Origin: a virus
IMG/VR virus record: IMGVR_UViG_3300030333_002944
Coordinates: 1-31,826 of that record
Length of the DNA: 31,826 nucleotides
Direction: 5' to 3' (one strand)
Positions 7,187 to 13,827 of the stretch are shown here, piece by piece (positions within the stretch are counted from its first letter, which is position 1; each line of letters starts with the position of its first letter). Under the pieces are notes generated by a model. That model was given only the letters and a program-made list of their open reading frames with translations, was not told the origin of the DNA and made no database searches. Both the position numbers and the translations under genes were made by a program.

Positions 7187-7386
7187 TGAACTACCGTGCT
7201 GTATGCTTTGAGTTGCTTGCAGAGCGCTCAACCCTAAAAGCCAAGAACAAGATGCTTCTGGCTGCAACCACACACGCCCTTGAGGATCTTCAGGCTCTTC
7301 AAACCGGACAGTGCACCATTGATGAGATCAGCGGAGTTTTGATTGAACTTCGATGTGCCATCACCAAAGCCAAGGGAGGTGAGTGA
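7186..7386 (+). CDS. Small helical protein, possible AAAPDLL paralogue
   Basis: The 66-residue protein is largely helical. MLLAATTHALEDLQAL and a closing helix ending in AITKAKGGE resemble, in layout, the LIAAAPDLLAAM and AIWKVKGGE parts of the gene at 6741. This similarity is by eye and weak. Both ends are exact junction 14-mers. Confidence 0.7.
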   Translation: MNYRAVCFELLAERSTLKAKNKMLLAATTHALEDLQALQTGQCTIDEISGVLIELRCAITKAKGGE

Positions 7387-7634
7387 TGACCAACTTTTAC
7401 TTAGAGCTTATTGAGGTCGTTAACGAGACGTTCAAGGAAAGTTACGATCGGCGCACAGCAGAAGCCGAATCAGAGCCGTTAGACGGTGAGGATCGAATAC
7501 GAAGCTACGTCTGCATAGAAGTAGGGGAAGCGATCCGCATGAAGCTCACAGACAAGTACCAGAAGCGTGCAATCAAATACGAAAAAGCGCTAATGGAAAA
7601 ACTTAGGAAGGAGGTGAGTGATGGGAATCAGTAG
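7386..7634 (+). CDS. Unknown small charged protein
   Basis: This 82-residue charged helical protein is of unknown family, with FYLELIEVVNETFKESYDRR near the start and ALMEKLRKEVSDGNQ at the end. It is the key exception in the array. The 14-mer at its end is read one frame off, as GAG GTG AGT GAT G, giving EVSDGNQ before a TAG 14 bases inside the next gene. The junction is kept although the Gly-Gly-Glu tail is lost. Confidence 0.72.
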   Translation: MTNFYLELIEVVNETFKESYDRRTAEAESEPLDGEDRIRSYVCIEVGEAIRMKLTDKYQKRAIKYEKALMEKLRKEVSDGNQ

Positions 7635-7920
7635 ATACGAGAAAGACCTCAACGAACGCGAAGAGGCCAACCAACGGTTCGCCTTGGGTGACGAGGGCTA
7701 CCGCCTGTTTAAGGCAGCGCCTGAGCTACTGGAGGTGATGGATGAGATCCTGAAGTTCCAAGTCAAGAACGATTGGATGGACCTTCCGATTTGGGTTCGC
7801 GCCAAGAACGCAGTCGCCAAAGCCAAGGGACAAGAAGTCCAAGAACTCGACGAGGACGGCATCCCGCTGCCTGGTCCCCTGCCGTTTCCAAACGACTGGC
7901 CACCACAAGGAGGTGAGTGA
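7621..7920 (+). CDS. Small phage protein with FKAAPELL motif
   Basis: The 99-residue protein contains EGYRLFKAAPELLEVMDEIL and, later, VRAKNAVAKAKG, matching in order the ARLIAAAPDLLAAMKDVV and AIWKVKG segments of the gene at 6741, so it is probably a paralogue. The last 30 residues are acidic and Pro-rich (DGIPLPGPLPFPNDWPPQ). ATG 7621 follows an exact 14-mer and overlaps the previous gene by 14 bases. The gene ends in Gly-Gly-Glu. Confidence 0.75.
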   Translation: MGISRYEKDLNEREEANQRFALGDEGYRLFKAAPELLEVMDEILKFQVKNDWMDLPIWVRAKNAVAKAKGQEVQELDEDGIPLPGPLPFPNDWPPQGGE

Positions 7921-8267
7921 TGGACCAGTATGCAAGAGCGAAGCAAGTGGATTGCCCTGTGTGCGGAGCCTACAAGGGTAAGCCTTGCCAAGACATGCGT
8001 GAGGGGTGGTGGAGAGAGGAGAACCAGCGATCCTCGCTACCTGCCCTCAAGCGGCCACACAAACAACGGGTTGCCAAAGCCGATGGAGGGATGAGTAAAA
8101 AGAGGGTGATTGAGGGCCAGTTGATTCAATGGCACTTGCCTACGACCAAATACGATATTTGCCCGACATGCAACCAAAAGACGATTGTTGGGGGCCAAGG
8201 AAAAGACCGCTACTGTACCAACACAGAATGTAAAACAGCGTTCTTTGACATTGTAGAGAGGAGGTGA
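7920..8267 (+). CDS. Two zinc-finger-like motifs, unknown role
   Basis: This 115-residue protein has two Cys clusters. The first (residues 11-50) is CPVCGAYKGKPC followed by KRPHKQR, a pattern common in small phage and actinobacterial zinc proteins. The second is CPTCNQKT followed by YCTNTECK at about residues 82-106, a zinc ribbon. It could be a fusion of two small modules; an internal MSKKRV at about residue 58 marks the boundary. The gene ends IVERR because the 14-mer is read in the third frame (AGG AGG TGA), so its stop lies inside the motif, three bases before the next ATG. Confidence 0.76.
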   Translation: MDQYARAKQVDCPVCGAYKGKPCQDMREGWWREENQRSSLPALKRPHKQRVAKADGGMSKKRVIEGQLIQWHLPTTKYDICPTCNQKTIVGGQGKDRYCTNTECKTAFFDIVERR

Positions 8268-8270
8268 GTG

Positions 8271-8693
8271 ATGTCAGACAAGGTAGTCAAAATCAATCTC
8301 AAGCGGGCGCTCATCAATCGACTGACAGCGGCTCCTAAGGTTGATTCCTCTCCATTGGCCACGCACCTACTCGCGAAGCCACCGCAGAGCCGTGACCTGC
8401 CAGATGGTGAGGGCAGCCCCGCAAAGCGACTGAAGCAGTACCAGAATCAGAAGAATGGTAGCAGATCGCTGGATATGGCTTCACACATACCCAATCGCAA
8501 GCGTAGACACCGACACGCAGAGTCAACAGACATCGAACGTGCGGTTCACATGTCTTACGACGGCAACGGTAACCCATTTGGGACTGACTTCGAGGATACG
8601 ATTGGCGGCCTCCGAGACGTTACCAACGCAATGTCCTACACCTGGGAGGAGTCCGACCGCATGTTTCACTCCCTGTGGAATGGAGGTGAGTGA
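8271..8693 (+). CDS. Unknown basic protein
   Basis: The 140-residue protein has a basic N-terminus (KVVKINLKRALINRLTAAPK), a disordered-looking basic middle (IPNRKRRHRHAES) and an acidic, aromatic C-terminus. It may bind nucleic acid, but no family is recognised. ATG 8271 comes directly after the 14-mer; the GTG at 8268 is in frame but less favoured. The gene ends WNGGE through another exact 14-mer. Confidence 0.72.
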   Translation: MSDKVVKINLKRALINRLTAAPKVDSSPLATHLLAKPPQSRDLPDGEGSPAKRLKQYQNQKNGSRSLDMASHIPNRKRRHRHAESTDIERAVHMSYDGNGNPFGTDFEDTIGGLRDVTNAMSYTWEESDRMFHSLWNGGE

Positions 8694-9145
8694 TGCGAGG
8701 ACCAAGTATCATGCTTGAAACCATTCATGTCGAAGCGTTCAAGCACACCACCTTCAAAAGTCTCATCAAGGAGCATTACGCTCATCTAAAGAAGACTTCA
8801 GACAACACTGAGAGCGGTAGGCTGTGGGATGAAAGGAACTACCTGCTCGCCCTTTTCTCTACCATGACGAGCACAACTGCAAAGGAACTGACCATCAGCG
8901 ACAGCACGCTGAGCGTTGATGGGATGTTGAAGCTGGGTCGCCTTCTCATCAAGATTATCGAGGAAGAGAAGATCCCAGAAGCAGCGGAACTCACGGACTT
9001 GGCTGAGACAAGGGGCGAGAGGTTGATGGCGCAATGGCTCACTGAGCAGTGGCCGTATCTATTGAAACACCTCAAGTCCGCTACGAAGAGAATAAAGAAA
9101 ATCAGGTGGGAGTTGATGAAGGCTCCGCCTACGTGGGAGGAGTGA
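8693..9145 (+). CDS. Unknown helical protein
   Basis: This 150-residue, mainly helical protein has LGRLLIKIIEEEKIPEAAEL in the middle and a basic C-terminus (LKHLKSATKRIKKIRWELMK). No family is recognised. ATG 8693 is in an exact 14-mer, and a second in-frame ATG lies seven codons in. The end is GGGAGGAGTGATG, a shortened junction that still overlaps stop and start as TGATG but gives Trp-Glu-Glu in place of Gly-Gly-Glu. Confidence 0.74.
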   Translation: MRGPSIMLETIHVEAFKHTTFKSLIKEHYAHLKKTSDNTESGRLWDERNYLLALFSTMTSTTAKELTISDSTLSVDGMLKLGRLLIKIIEEEKIPEAAELTDLAETRGERLMAQWLTEQWPYLLKHLKSATKRIKKIRWELMKAPPTWEE

Positions 9146-9321
9146 TGGACCTGAGTGACGCACGCTTCCACCGCAAGGTCATCCCCTGGGCGAAGCTGGA
9201 GGCCGAGGGGGTAGAGGCACGCAAGGTGATGAAGGAAGCACAGAAGCAGAGAATGTGGGTTCTGGCCCGCAAAGCCGAGCACCGATGGGTGAATCAGAAA
9301 CTCAAAGAGGCTCGGTCTTAA
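9145..9321 (+). CDS. Unknown small basic protein
   Basis: The 58-residue basic protein is probably one or two long helices (AEGVEARKVMKEAQKQRMW and onward), rich in Lys, Arg and Trp. I do not recognise it. It starts by TGATG overlap with the previous gene after GGGAGGAG. It is the last gene of this transcription run, and a promoter candidate follows within 20 bases of its stop. Confidence 0.68.
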   Translation: MDLSDARFHRKVIPWAKLEAEGVEARKVMKEAQKQRMWVLARKAEHRWVNQKLKEARS

Positions 9322-9335
9322 CCGACAAAACACAC

Positions 9336-9364
9336 TTGACAGACTTGGGATGACCCTATAGGCT
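9336..9364 (+). promoter_or_regulatory. Probable promoter, consensus -35
   Basis: TTGACA (9336-9341) matches the sigma70 -35 consensus exactly. The likely -10 lies within TATAGGCT (9357-9364): TATAGG gives a 15-base spacer and TAGGCT a 17-base spacer. It sits in the 67-base gap before the gene at 9389, whose ATACAGGAG leader resembles those of other operon-first genes. Confidence 0.5.
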
Positions 9365-9388
9365 GTCTAAACCATACAGGAGAATGTA

Positions 9389-9676
9389 ATGGGCAACAAC
9401 GTAACCAATCTACCAAAACCACGAAAGACGAATCAAAAGCGAGAGTGGACCTGGGAATCATTTATTGATGCCTGGCAGACCTCTGAGTCTTACGATGAAG
9501 TGCTTGAGAAGATGGGGTTTGAGAATACTCCACAAGAGCGCAGCTTCATCGGAGTCAAGGCTTCTTACGCACGCAAGAAGGGTGTGCCGCTCAAGAAGCT
9601 GCAGCGAAAGTCGCGGAACTCAAAGATTGACTGGAACGGCCTTGCAGACTTGGCCAAGTCCAAGACCAGTGAATGA
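9389..9676 (+). CDS. Unknown basic protein
   Basis: This 95-residue basic protein has a Lys/Pro-rich N-terminus (LPKPRKTNQKREW) and helical segments, including SYDEVLEKMGF, which looks like the first part of a helix-turn-helix, and SFIGVKASYARKKGVPLKKL, which could be the recognition part. A DNA-binding role is plausible but not shown. AGGAG lies eight bases upstream of the ATG, after the promoter at 9336. A hairpin and seven T overlap and follow the stop. Confidence 0.7.
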   Translation: MGNNVTNLPKPRKTNQKREWTWESFIDAWQTSESYDEVLEKMGFENTPQERSFIGVKASYARKKGVPLKKLQRKSRNSKIDWNGLADLAKSKTSE

Positions 9677-9700
9677 GCCGGTCGAGGACTACGTTTTTTT
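9658..9700 (+). terminator. Possible terminator overlapping gene end
   Basis: GTCC-AA-GACC (9658-9667) can pair with GGTC-GA-GGAC (9680-9689), giving two four-pair stems around a small internal loop. Seven T follow at 9694-9700. The stem includes the last codons of the gene at 9389. The interruption and four-base gap before the T run make it a weak candidate. Confidence 0.35.
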
Positions 9701-9707
9701 AGTAACC

Positions 9708-9818
9708 ATGGCAAGGCTATATTGGGTTTCATTATCAATGCGCCTAATCAAACTTTGTGACAAACTTGCCAAGCACGGTCTTGGCGAAAGGATTGAAAAT
9801 CACAATGGCAAACATTGA
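9708..9818 (+). CDS. Possible 36-residue leader ORF
   Basis: A 36-codon frame begins at ATG 9708. It encodes a basic, amphipathic product (MRLIKLCDKLAKHGLGERI in the middle) and ends 14 bases inside the next gene. It has no SD. It fills an otherwise empty 128-base gap and could be a real micro-protein, a leader peptide or chance. A six-pair hairpin (GCCAAG/CTTGGC) lies within its 3' half. Confidence 0.22.
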   Translation: MARLYWVSLSMRLIKLCDKLAKHGLGERIENHNGKH

Positions 9819-10308
9819 AGAAGCTGAGGGATCTTACAAGGTCTACTTAGCAATCAAAAGTGACAGCAAACTCAACGACAAGTTCAGTTGCACGCGAGAT
9901 GGGGTGCAGTACTACAAGGGTAAGAAGATGACCGAGCCTGACTTCTCAGAAGTCTCGGTATACCTGGCCCAGAAGTACCGCATCGTATCGTCCAAAGAAG
10001 AACTGAAGTCCGGCATCATGGCAGCGTCTAAGAAGATTGAGCCTCAGCTTATCTACGGGACCAACTTGCCAGAGGACTTCAGAGATAAAATCAGAGAGTT
10101 CCTGTCGATGAACCCGCCGTCATTCAGGCGGTACGACATTACAACAGATGCAGTCGCTGAATACGTTGACCCTGACGGTTGGCAAGAGCAGCAGCGGCTG
10201 ACTGAGATGAAGGTAGCAAAAGCCCTAAAAGAGCAAGGGCTTCAAAAAGTACGAGTCACGTACAAAGGAGAGAGAAAGATGCGCTGGTTCCCGATTAGCG
10301 GGGCCTGA
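9805..10308 (+). CDS. Unknown protein
   Basis: The 167-residue protein has a beta-like N-terminal part (SYKVYLAIKSDS, then VQYYKGKKM), a helical middle (SKEELKSGIMAASKKIEPQL) and a basic end (VRVTYKGERKMRWFPISGA). No family is recognised. I chose ATG 9805, with AAAGGA 12 bases upstream. A GTG at 9757 is in frame but has no SD and would add a poor-looking N-terminus. Confidence 0.7.
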   Translation: MANIEEAEGSYKVYLAIKSDSKLNDKFSCTRDGVQYYKGKKMTEPDFSEVSVYLAQKYRIVSSKEELKSGIMAASKKIEPQLIYGTNLPEDFRDKIREFLSMNPPSFRRYDITTDAVAEYVDPDGWQEQQRLTEMKVAKALKEQGLQKVRVTYKGERKMRWFPISGA

Positions 10309-10331
10309 ACAACAAACACATGGAGAGTGCT

Positions 10332-10826
10332 GTGGAACTCACATCACAAGAAATCATCGCCCTTACAAAGGCGATGTCAGGTAAAGCCGTCACGATTGCA
10401 AAACGTGACATTGACAACAACTCTGAGATTGACGTGAACCTCATCGTCAAGATTGCTGGCAAGCTCAAGCGTGGAGCAAAGTCAAAGCCAGTCAAGGCAA
10501 CCTCCTCGATTCCGTGGAAGGTGGCCCTGGCCCTCTTTGCGAAGCGCTCTGGGTTCACCAGGGAGCAAACAGCCAAGGTGCTGCTCGATGCAGTCACCCT
10601 GGCGCTCGACACCGATAAGGACAAGGAGAAGCAACTCCTTGAAGAGATGGGTGTCGGAGATGCTCTGGCGATGCTTGACCGGGAGGTCTTTGACAAGCTG
10701 CCAAAGAAGTCTCGTGATGGCAACATCACCTTCGACGTGGCCGTCATCGAAGCCATACGTCAACCCATTTTGGTGACTGACCAAGATACTCCTGACCTTG
10801 GGGAAGGGGAAGAAGTGGCGAAGTGA
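10332..10826 (+). CDS. Unknown protein
   Basis: This 164-residue protein is of unknown family. It has a helical N-terminus (TSQEIIALTKAMSGKAV), a basic linker, then WKVALALFAKRSGFTREQTAKVLLDAV, which resembles a helix-turn-helix or armadillo-like helical pair, and an acidic tail ending in GEGEEVAK. I prefer GTG 10332 because GGAG lies six bases upstream. ATG 10320 is four codons earlier in frame but lacks an SD. A strong terminator follows seven bases after the stop. Confidence 0.7.
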   Translation: MELTSQEIIALTKAMSGKAVTIAKRDIDNNSEIDVNLIVKIAGKLKRGAKSKPVKATSSIPWKVALALFAKRSGFTREQTAKVLLDAVTLALDTDKDKEKQLLEEMGVGDALAMLDREVFDKLPKKSRDGNITFDVAVIEAIRQPILVTDQDTPDLGEGEEVAK

Positions 10827-10832
10827 GTCACC

Positions 10833-10870
10833 GGGGCCGCCGTTAAGCGGGGCGGCGGCCCCACCTTTTA
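10833..10870 (+). terminator. Strong Rho-independent-like terminator
   Basis: A perfect ten-pair, all-GC stem (GGGGCCGCCG at 10833-10842 with CGGCGGCCCC at 10853-10862) has a ten-base loop and is followed by ACCTTTTAG. The short T run (TTTT) is its weak point. It closes the operon that begins near 9336. Confidence 0.75.
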
Positions 10871-10971
10871 GACCACGCATTCAGTCTGTTTTATTACTCG
10901 GCAAACTGGATGTCCTTGTTACCCGAGCAGGAAGGCATGTCGGGGGTCGAATAGATGCCTTACTTTTTATT

Positions 10972-11310
10972 ATGCAAGCAGAAGACAACAACGACGACTA
11001 CGAGCGTATTGATACGTTCTACCTTGTGCAGCAGATGACTGAGTGCATGGGTGGCAATCAAAGAGGCAATCACACCAGGATCTCGGAGATCTACGGCACA
11101 AGCCGTTCTCGACTCAGAAGCATCCTCAAGCGAGAAGCCAAGGCCCCCACGCTGGACACCGTCATGTGCTGGATCAACAGGGTCTATCGCCGCACAGGCA
11201 TGAAGGTAGTGTTGACGATTACCCCGGATCTACGGTTGCACTTTAGCATCGTAGACCAGAAGCTCGGCCGTATCGATGGTATGACCGTCTCATCTAAAAA
11301 CGATTTGTAG
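10972..11310 (+). CDS. Small HTH (XRE-like) protein
   Basis: The 112-residue protein has a helix-turn-helix-like core: ISEIYGTSRSRLRSIL, then REAKAPTLDTVMCWINRVY at about residues 40-75, the pattern of XRE-type domains where the second helix reads DNA. A C-terminal beta-like segment follows (MKVVLTITPDLRLHFSIVD). ATG 10972 is the first possible start in the frame after the terminator and has no SD. TACTTT lies five bases before it, so a leaderless mRNA is conceivable, but the -35 is poor. The gene precedes the structured primase leader and may regulate replication genes. Confidence 0.68.
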   Translation: MQAEDNNDDYERIDTFYLVQQMTECMGGNQRGNHTRISEIYGTSRSRLRSILKREAKAPTLDTVMCWINRVYRRTGMKVVLTITPDLRLHFSIVDQKLGRIDGMTVSSKNDL

Positions 11311-11341
11311 GAGGTCGTAAGACAGACTACAGAGCAAAGCC

Positions 11342-11427
11342 CTTTGGGGATTGATCCCCCCAAAAGTTGGGCTCCTGACTGAGCCCACCGGGTTTCCGGT
11401 GGTGCTCTCTCAGGACCCCGTCAGGAG
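11342..11427 (+). promoter_or_regulatory. Structured mRNA leader that can hide the primase SD
   Basis: The 122-base gap before the primase gene can form several stems. (a) 11346-11350 pairs with 11355-11359. (b) TGGGCTC 11368-11374 pairs with GAGCCCA 11381-11387. (c) CCACCGG 11385-11391 pairs with CCGGTGG 11396-11402 around GTTT, extended by GAGC/GCTC across a bulged T. (d) CTCCTGAC 11372-11379 pairs perfectly with GTCAGGAG 11420-11427, which contains the SD of the ATG at 11433. Stem b cannot coexist with c or d, so the leader has two exclusive states, one masking the SD. No T run follows, so it is not a simple terminator. Confidence 0.6.
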
Positions 11428-11432
11428 TTCAA

Positions 11433-12500
11433 ATGTGGATACAAAATTGCAAGAACGCACGCATCACGACGATAGCGTCCGATCTTCAGTACAGCCGAGG
11501 CAACGGTAGTTCGATCTACCCCTGCCCATCATGTGGCCTGCTTGAGCGAGGGTCCAAAGACAAGAAGCGAGGACCAGTAGGCTTCACTCGCAGCGAGATC
11601 GCGTGGAAGTGCCATGCCTGTGGAGCCAAGGGTGACGTTGTAGACTTCGTCGCTCAGCACTTCTTTCAGCAGCCTGTGCGTAATCTCAGCAAAGAGCAGA
11701 CGGCGTCTGTGCGGGACTGGTTCGCTGAGAAGGGCTACTGCACTCCATCAGGCGTACCGTCTCACATTCAGCCCGACGTGAAGAAGATGCCGACTATGAG
11801 GCCAGCGCCCACAGCGGGATACCTCAGGCCACCAGAGGATGAGCTTCATGACTTGTGGGCCAACACGCTCACCGTAGAGGCTGCCATGGAGCAGCCTGTC
11901 CGATACGCCGATCAACTGACTCGGTGGTTTATCAACAGGCGATTCGCCCCCAAGATCATGGACATGACGGACAGTATCCGCATCATGCCTCTCCCGAACG
12001 ACTACAAGTACCCTGGATGGTTCCCGCACCAGTGGGGCGGCATCTACCGTGTCGCAGCCCCATGCTTCGAGCCAGACGGGACGTTCGCCAGCATCCACTG
12101 TCGCAGCGTCAGCTTTGCCAAGGGGCGACAGCCATCGGGATCTAAGACTCGCTGGCCAACTGGATACGAGGCCGGTGGATTGCTGATGGCGAACCCTGCC
12201 GCACGCAAGCTCATGCGAAGCAAGTCAGTCGATGATCTCGAAGGCTTGTTGATCTGTGAGGGCATTACCGACTACATGAGAGCCTGCGAGCAAGCACATC
12301 GTGAGAGTATGAACCTTGCAATCGTGGCTGGAACGTCCGGCAGCTACAAAGCGCTTGCTAAGATGGACATCCCCACTGACCTAAAGGTTTTTATTGCTAC
12401 AGATTCAGATGACTCCGGCGATGACTATGCGGTAGAAATCTGCGATCACCTTCCCCAACACACACTGTACCGCGTACCCCTGGAGTCCAACGATGGCTGA
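11433..12500 (+). CDS. DNA primase, zinc finger plus Toprim
   Basis: The 355-residue protein begins with a zinc-binding primase domain: CPSC at residues 31-34 and CHAC at 60-63, followed by KGDVVDFV. It ends with a Toprim domain: LLICEGITD (Glu276), then FIATDSDD with Asp324 and Asp326, the usual metal-binding acids. It would make RNA primers for phage DNA replication. There is no helicase domain of its own. The next gene, overlapping by eight bases, encodes a VapE-type ATPase, so the pair probably acts as primase and helicase. The AGGAG SD is five bases from the ATG and can be masked by the upstream leader. Confidence 0.9.
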   Translation: MWIQNCKNARITTIASDLQYSRGNGSSIYPCPSCGLLERGSKDKKRGPVGFTRSEIAWKCHACGAKGDVVDFVAQHFFQQPVRNLSKEQTASVRDWFAEKGYCTPSGVPSHIQPDVKKMPTMRPAPTAGYLRPPEDELHDLWANTLTVEAAMEQPVRYADQLTRWFINRRFAPKIMDMTDSIRIMPLPNDYKYPGWFPHQWGGIYRVAAPCFEPDGTFASIHCRSVSFAKGRQPSGSKTRWPTGYEAGGLLMANPAARKLMRSKSVDDLEGLLICEGITDYMRACEQAHRESMNLAIVAGTSGSYKALAKMDIPTDLKVFIATDSDDSGDDYAVEICDHLPQHTLYRVPLESNDG

Positions 12501-13827
12501 CCTTGATGAAGTGCTCGCCGCTGGAGAGCGACGACTTGCTGACTTGCTGAGCGCTGCTGAATCTGATCACTGCATCAATGAGCCGAATCAACCCCAACAA
12601 GAGGTGGAGCTTCCTGAGAACGTCGGAGACATCAATGTCACCAACATGCTCGACCAATACATGGACCGGGAAGGCAACCCCAGCGGACGGCCCCGTAAGA
12701 ACAAGAACAACCTGTACATCATCCTTCGACGGGACCGCAGATGGCGTGGCCGAGTCTGGTTGAACGAGTTCACCAATGTCCTGAAGATCGACGACCGTGA
12801 CTACAGGGACACTGATGACACGCGCATCGCTCTGTGGGTCTCTCGTGCCTACGGGCTGGAGTACGGGAATGAGGCCATCAGTTCTACGGTGCAACTGATC
12901 GGCGAGGAGAACAAGCGCAACCCTCTTACTGAGTGGTTGGATGGCATCGAGTGGGATGGCGTACCTCGACTCGCGTCTTGGATCGTGGAGGCGACCGACT
13001 GCCTGGACACCAAGCTGAACAAGAAGATGGCGGAGAAGTGGCTGATTCAGGCGATTGCGAGAGCCTACAGCCCAGGCTGCAAGGCTGACTGTGTGCTCAT
13101 CCTCGCGGGCGAGCAGGGCGCTGGTAAGAGCACTCTGTTCCGCACGCTGGCCACTGACGAGTACTTCGCGGACACGCCGCTCGACATCGGCTCTGCAAAC
13201 TCGTACAGCCAGATTGCTCGCGCCTGGATCTATGAGGTCGCGGAGTTGGACTCAGTACGACGTTCCGCTAACAGTGCGACCAAGGCTTTTCTCAGTGCTC
13301 AGGAAGACAACTTCCGGCCAGCTTACGGTCGTCACGCAATCACCCTAAAGCGTCACGTTGTCTTTGCCGGTACGACTAATGAGTCTCAGTTCATCAATGA
13401 CATGACGGGGTCGCGCCGGTACTGGCCCATCAAGGTGAGTGAGATCAACCTACACTGGGTCAGAGAGAACCGAGACCAACTGTGGGCCGAGGCCATCGTC
13501 GCATTCAAGAACGGTGAGACATGGTATCTGGACAAGGAAGCTGATGAAGATCGTCACAACTCCAGCTTGATCTACCGTCAAGATGACCCCTGGGCCGAGC
13601 CGATATCGGACTACCTTATGATTCAACGAGGCCCGGTAACGATGAACCTCATCATGGAGGAGGGTTTGCAGATCGACCGTGGACGTATGAGCCGTAGAGA
13701 CGAGTTGCGTATTGCTGAGATACTGAGAGAGTTGGGATACGAAAAGAAGAGAATGAGAATAGGTGGTAAAAAGAAATACGTATGGGCAAAAAATGAAGTA
13801 CTTAAATTAAGTAATAAGGAAGCATAA
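12493..13827 (+). CDS. VapE (VirE) family P-loop helicase
   Basis: The 444-residue protein carries the virulence-associated E domain. Visible are NPLTEWLDGIEWDGVPRL (about 143-160), Walker A GEQGAGKST at 206-214, Walker B-like IYEVAELD at 246-253, FAGTTNE at 291-297 and an arginine-finger-like GSRRYWPI at 306-313. In phages this family is the replicative or initiation helicase and sits beside the primase, as here. The C-terminus has a winged-helix-like basic region (RRDELRIAEILRELGYEKKRM). The start has GGAG seven bases upstream and lies inside the primase 3' end. The stop shares a base with the next ATG. Confidence 0.9.
   Translation: MADLDEVLAAGERRLADLLSAAESDHCINEPNQPQQEVELPENVGDINVTNMLDQYMDREGNPSGRPRKNKNNLYIILRRDRRWRGRVWLNEFTNVLKIDDRDYRDTDDTRIALWVSRAYGLEYGNEAISSTVQLIGEENKRNPLTEWLDGIEWDGVPRLASWIVEATDCLDTKLNKKMAEKWLIQAIARAYSPGCKADCVLILAGEQGAGKSTLFRTLATDEYFADTPLDIGSANSYSQIARAWIYEVAELDSVRRSANSATKAFLSAQEDNFRPAYGRHAITLKRHVVFAGTTNESQFINDMTGSRRYWPIKVSEINLHWVRENRDQLWAEAIVAFKNGETWYLDKEADEDRHNSSLIYRQDDPWAEPISDYLMIQRGPVTMNLIMEEGLQIDRGRMSRRDELRIAEILRELGYEKKRMRIGGKKKYVWAKNEVLKLSNKEA

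Noticed and set aside
938-8693. The repeated 14-mer as a CRISPR or a transposon end
   Set aside because: Copies sit exactly at gene starts at variable spacing set by gene length, with no spacers, inverted ends or transposase.
9757-9804. GTG 9757 as the start of the gene at 9805
   Set aside because: No SD is present, and the added residues come from a region that reads better as non-coding or as a separate leader frame.
11342-11407. Primase leader hairpins as a terminator
   Set aside because: No T run follows any of the stems, and the last arm includes the SD of the next gene.
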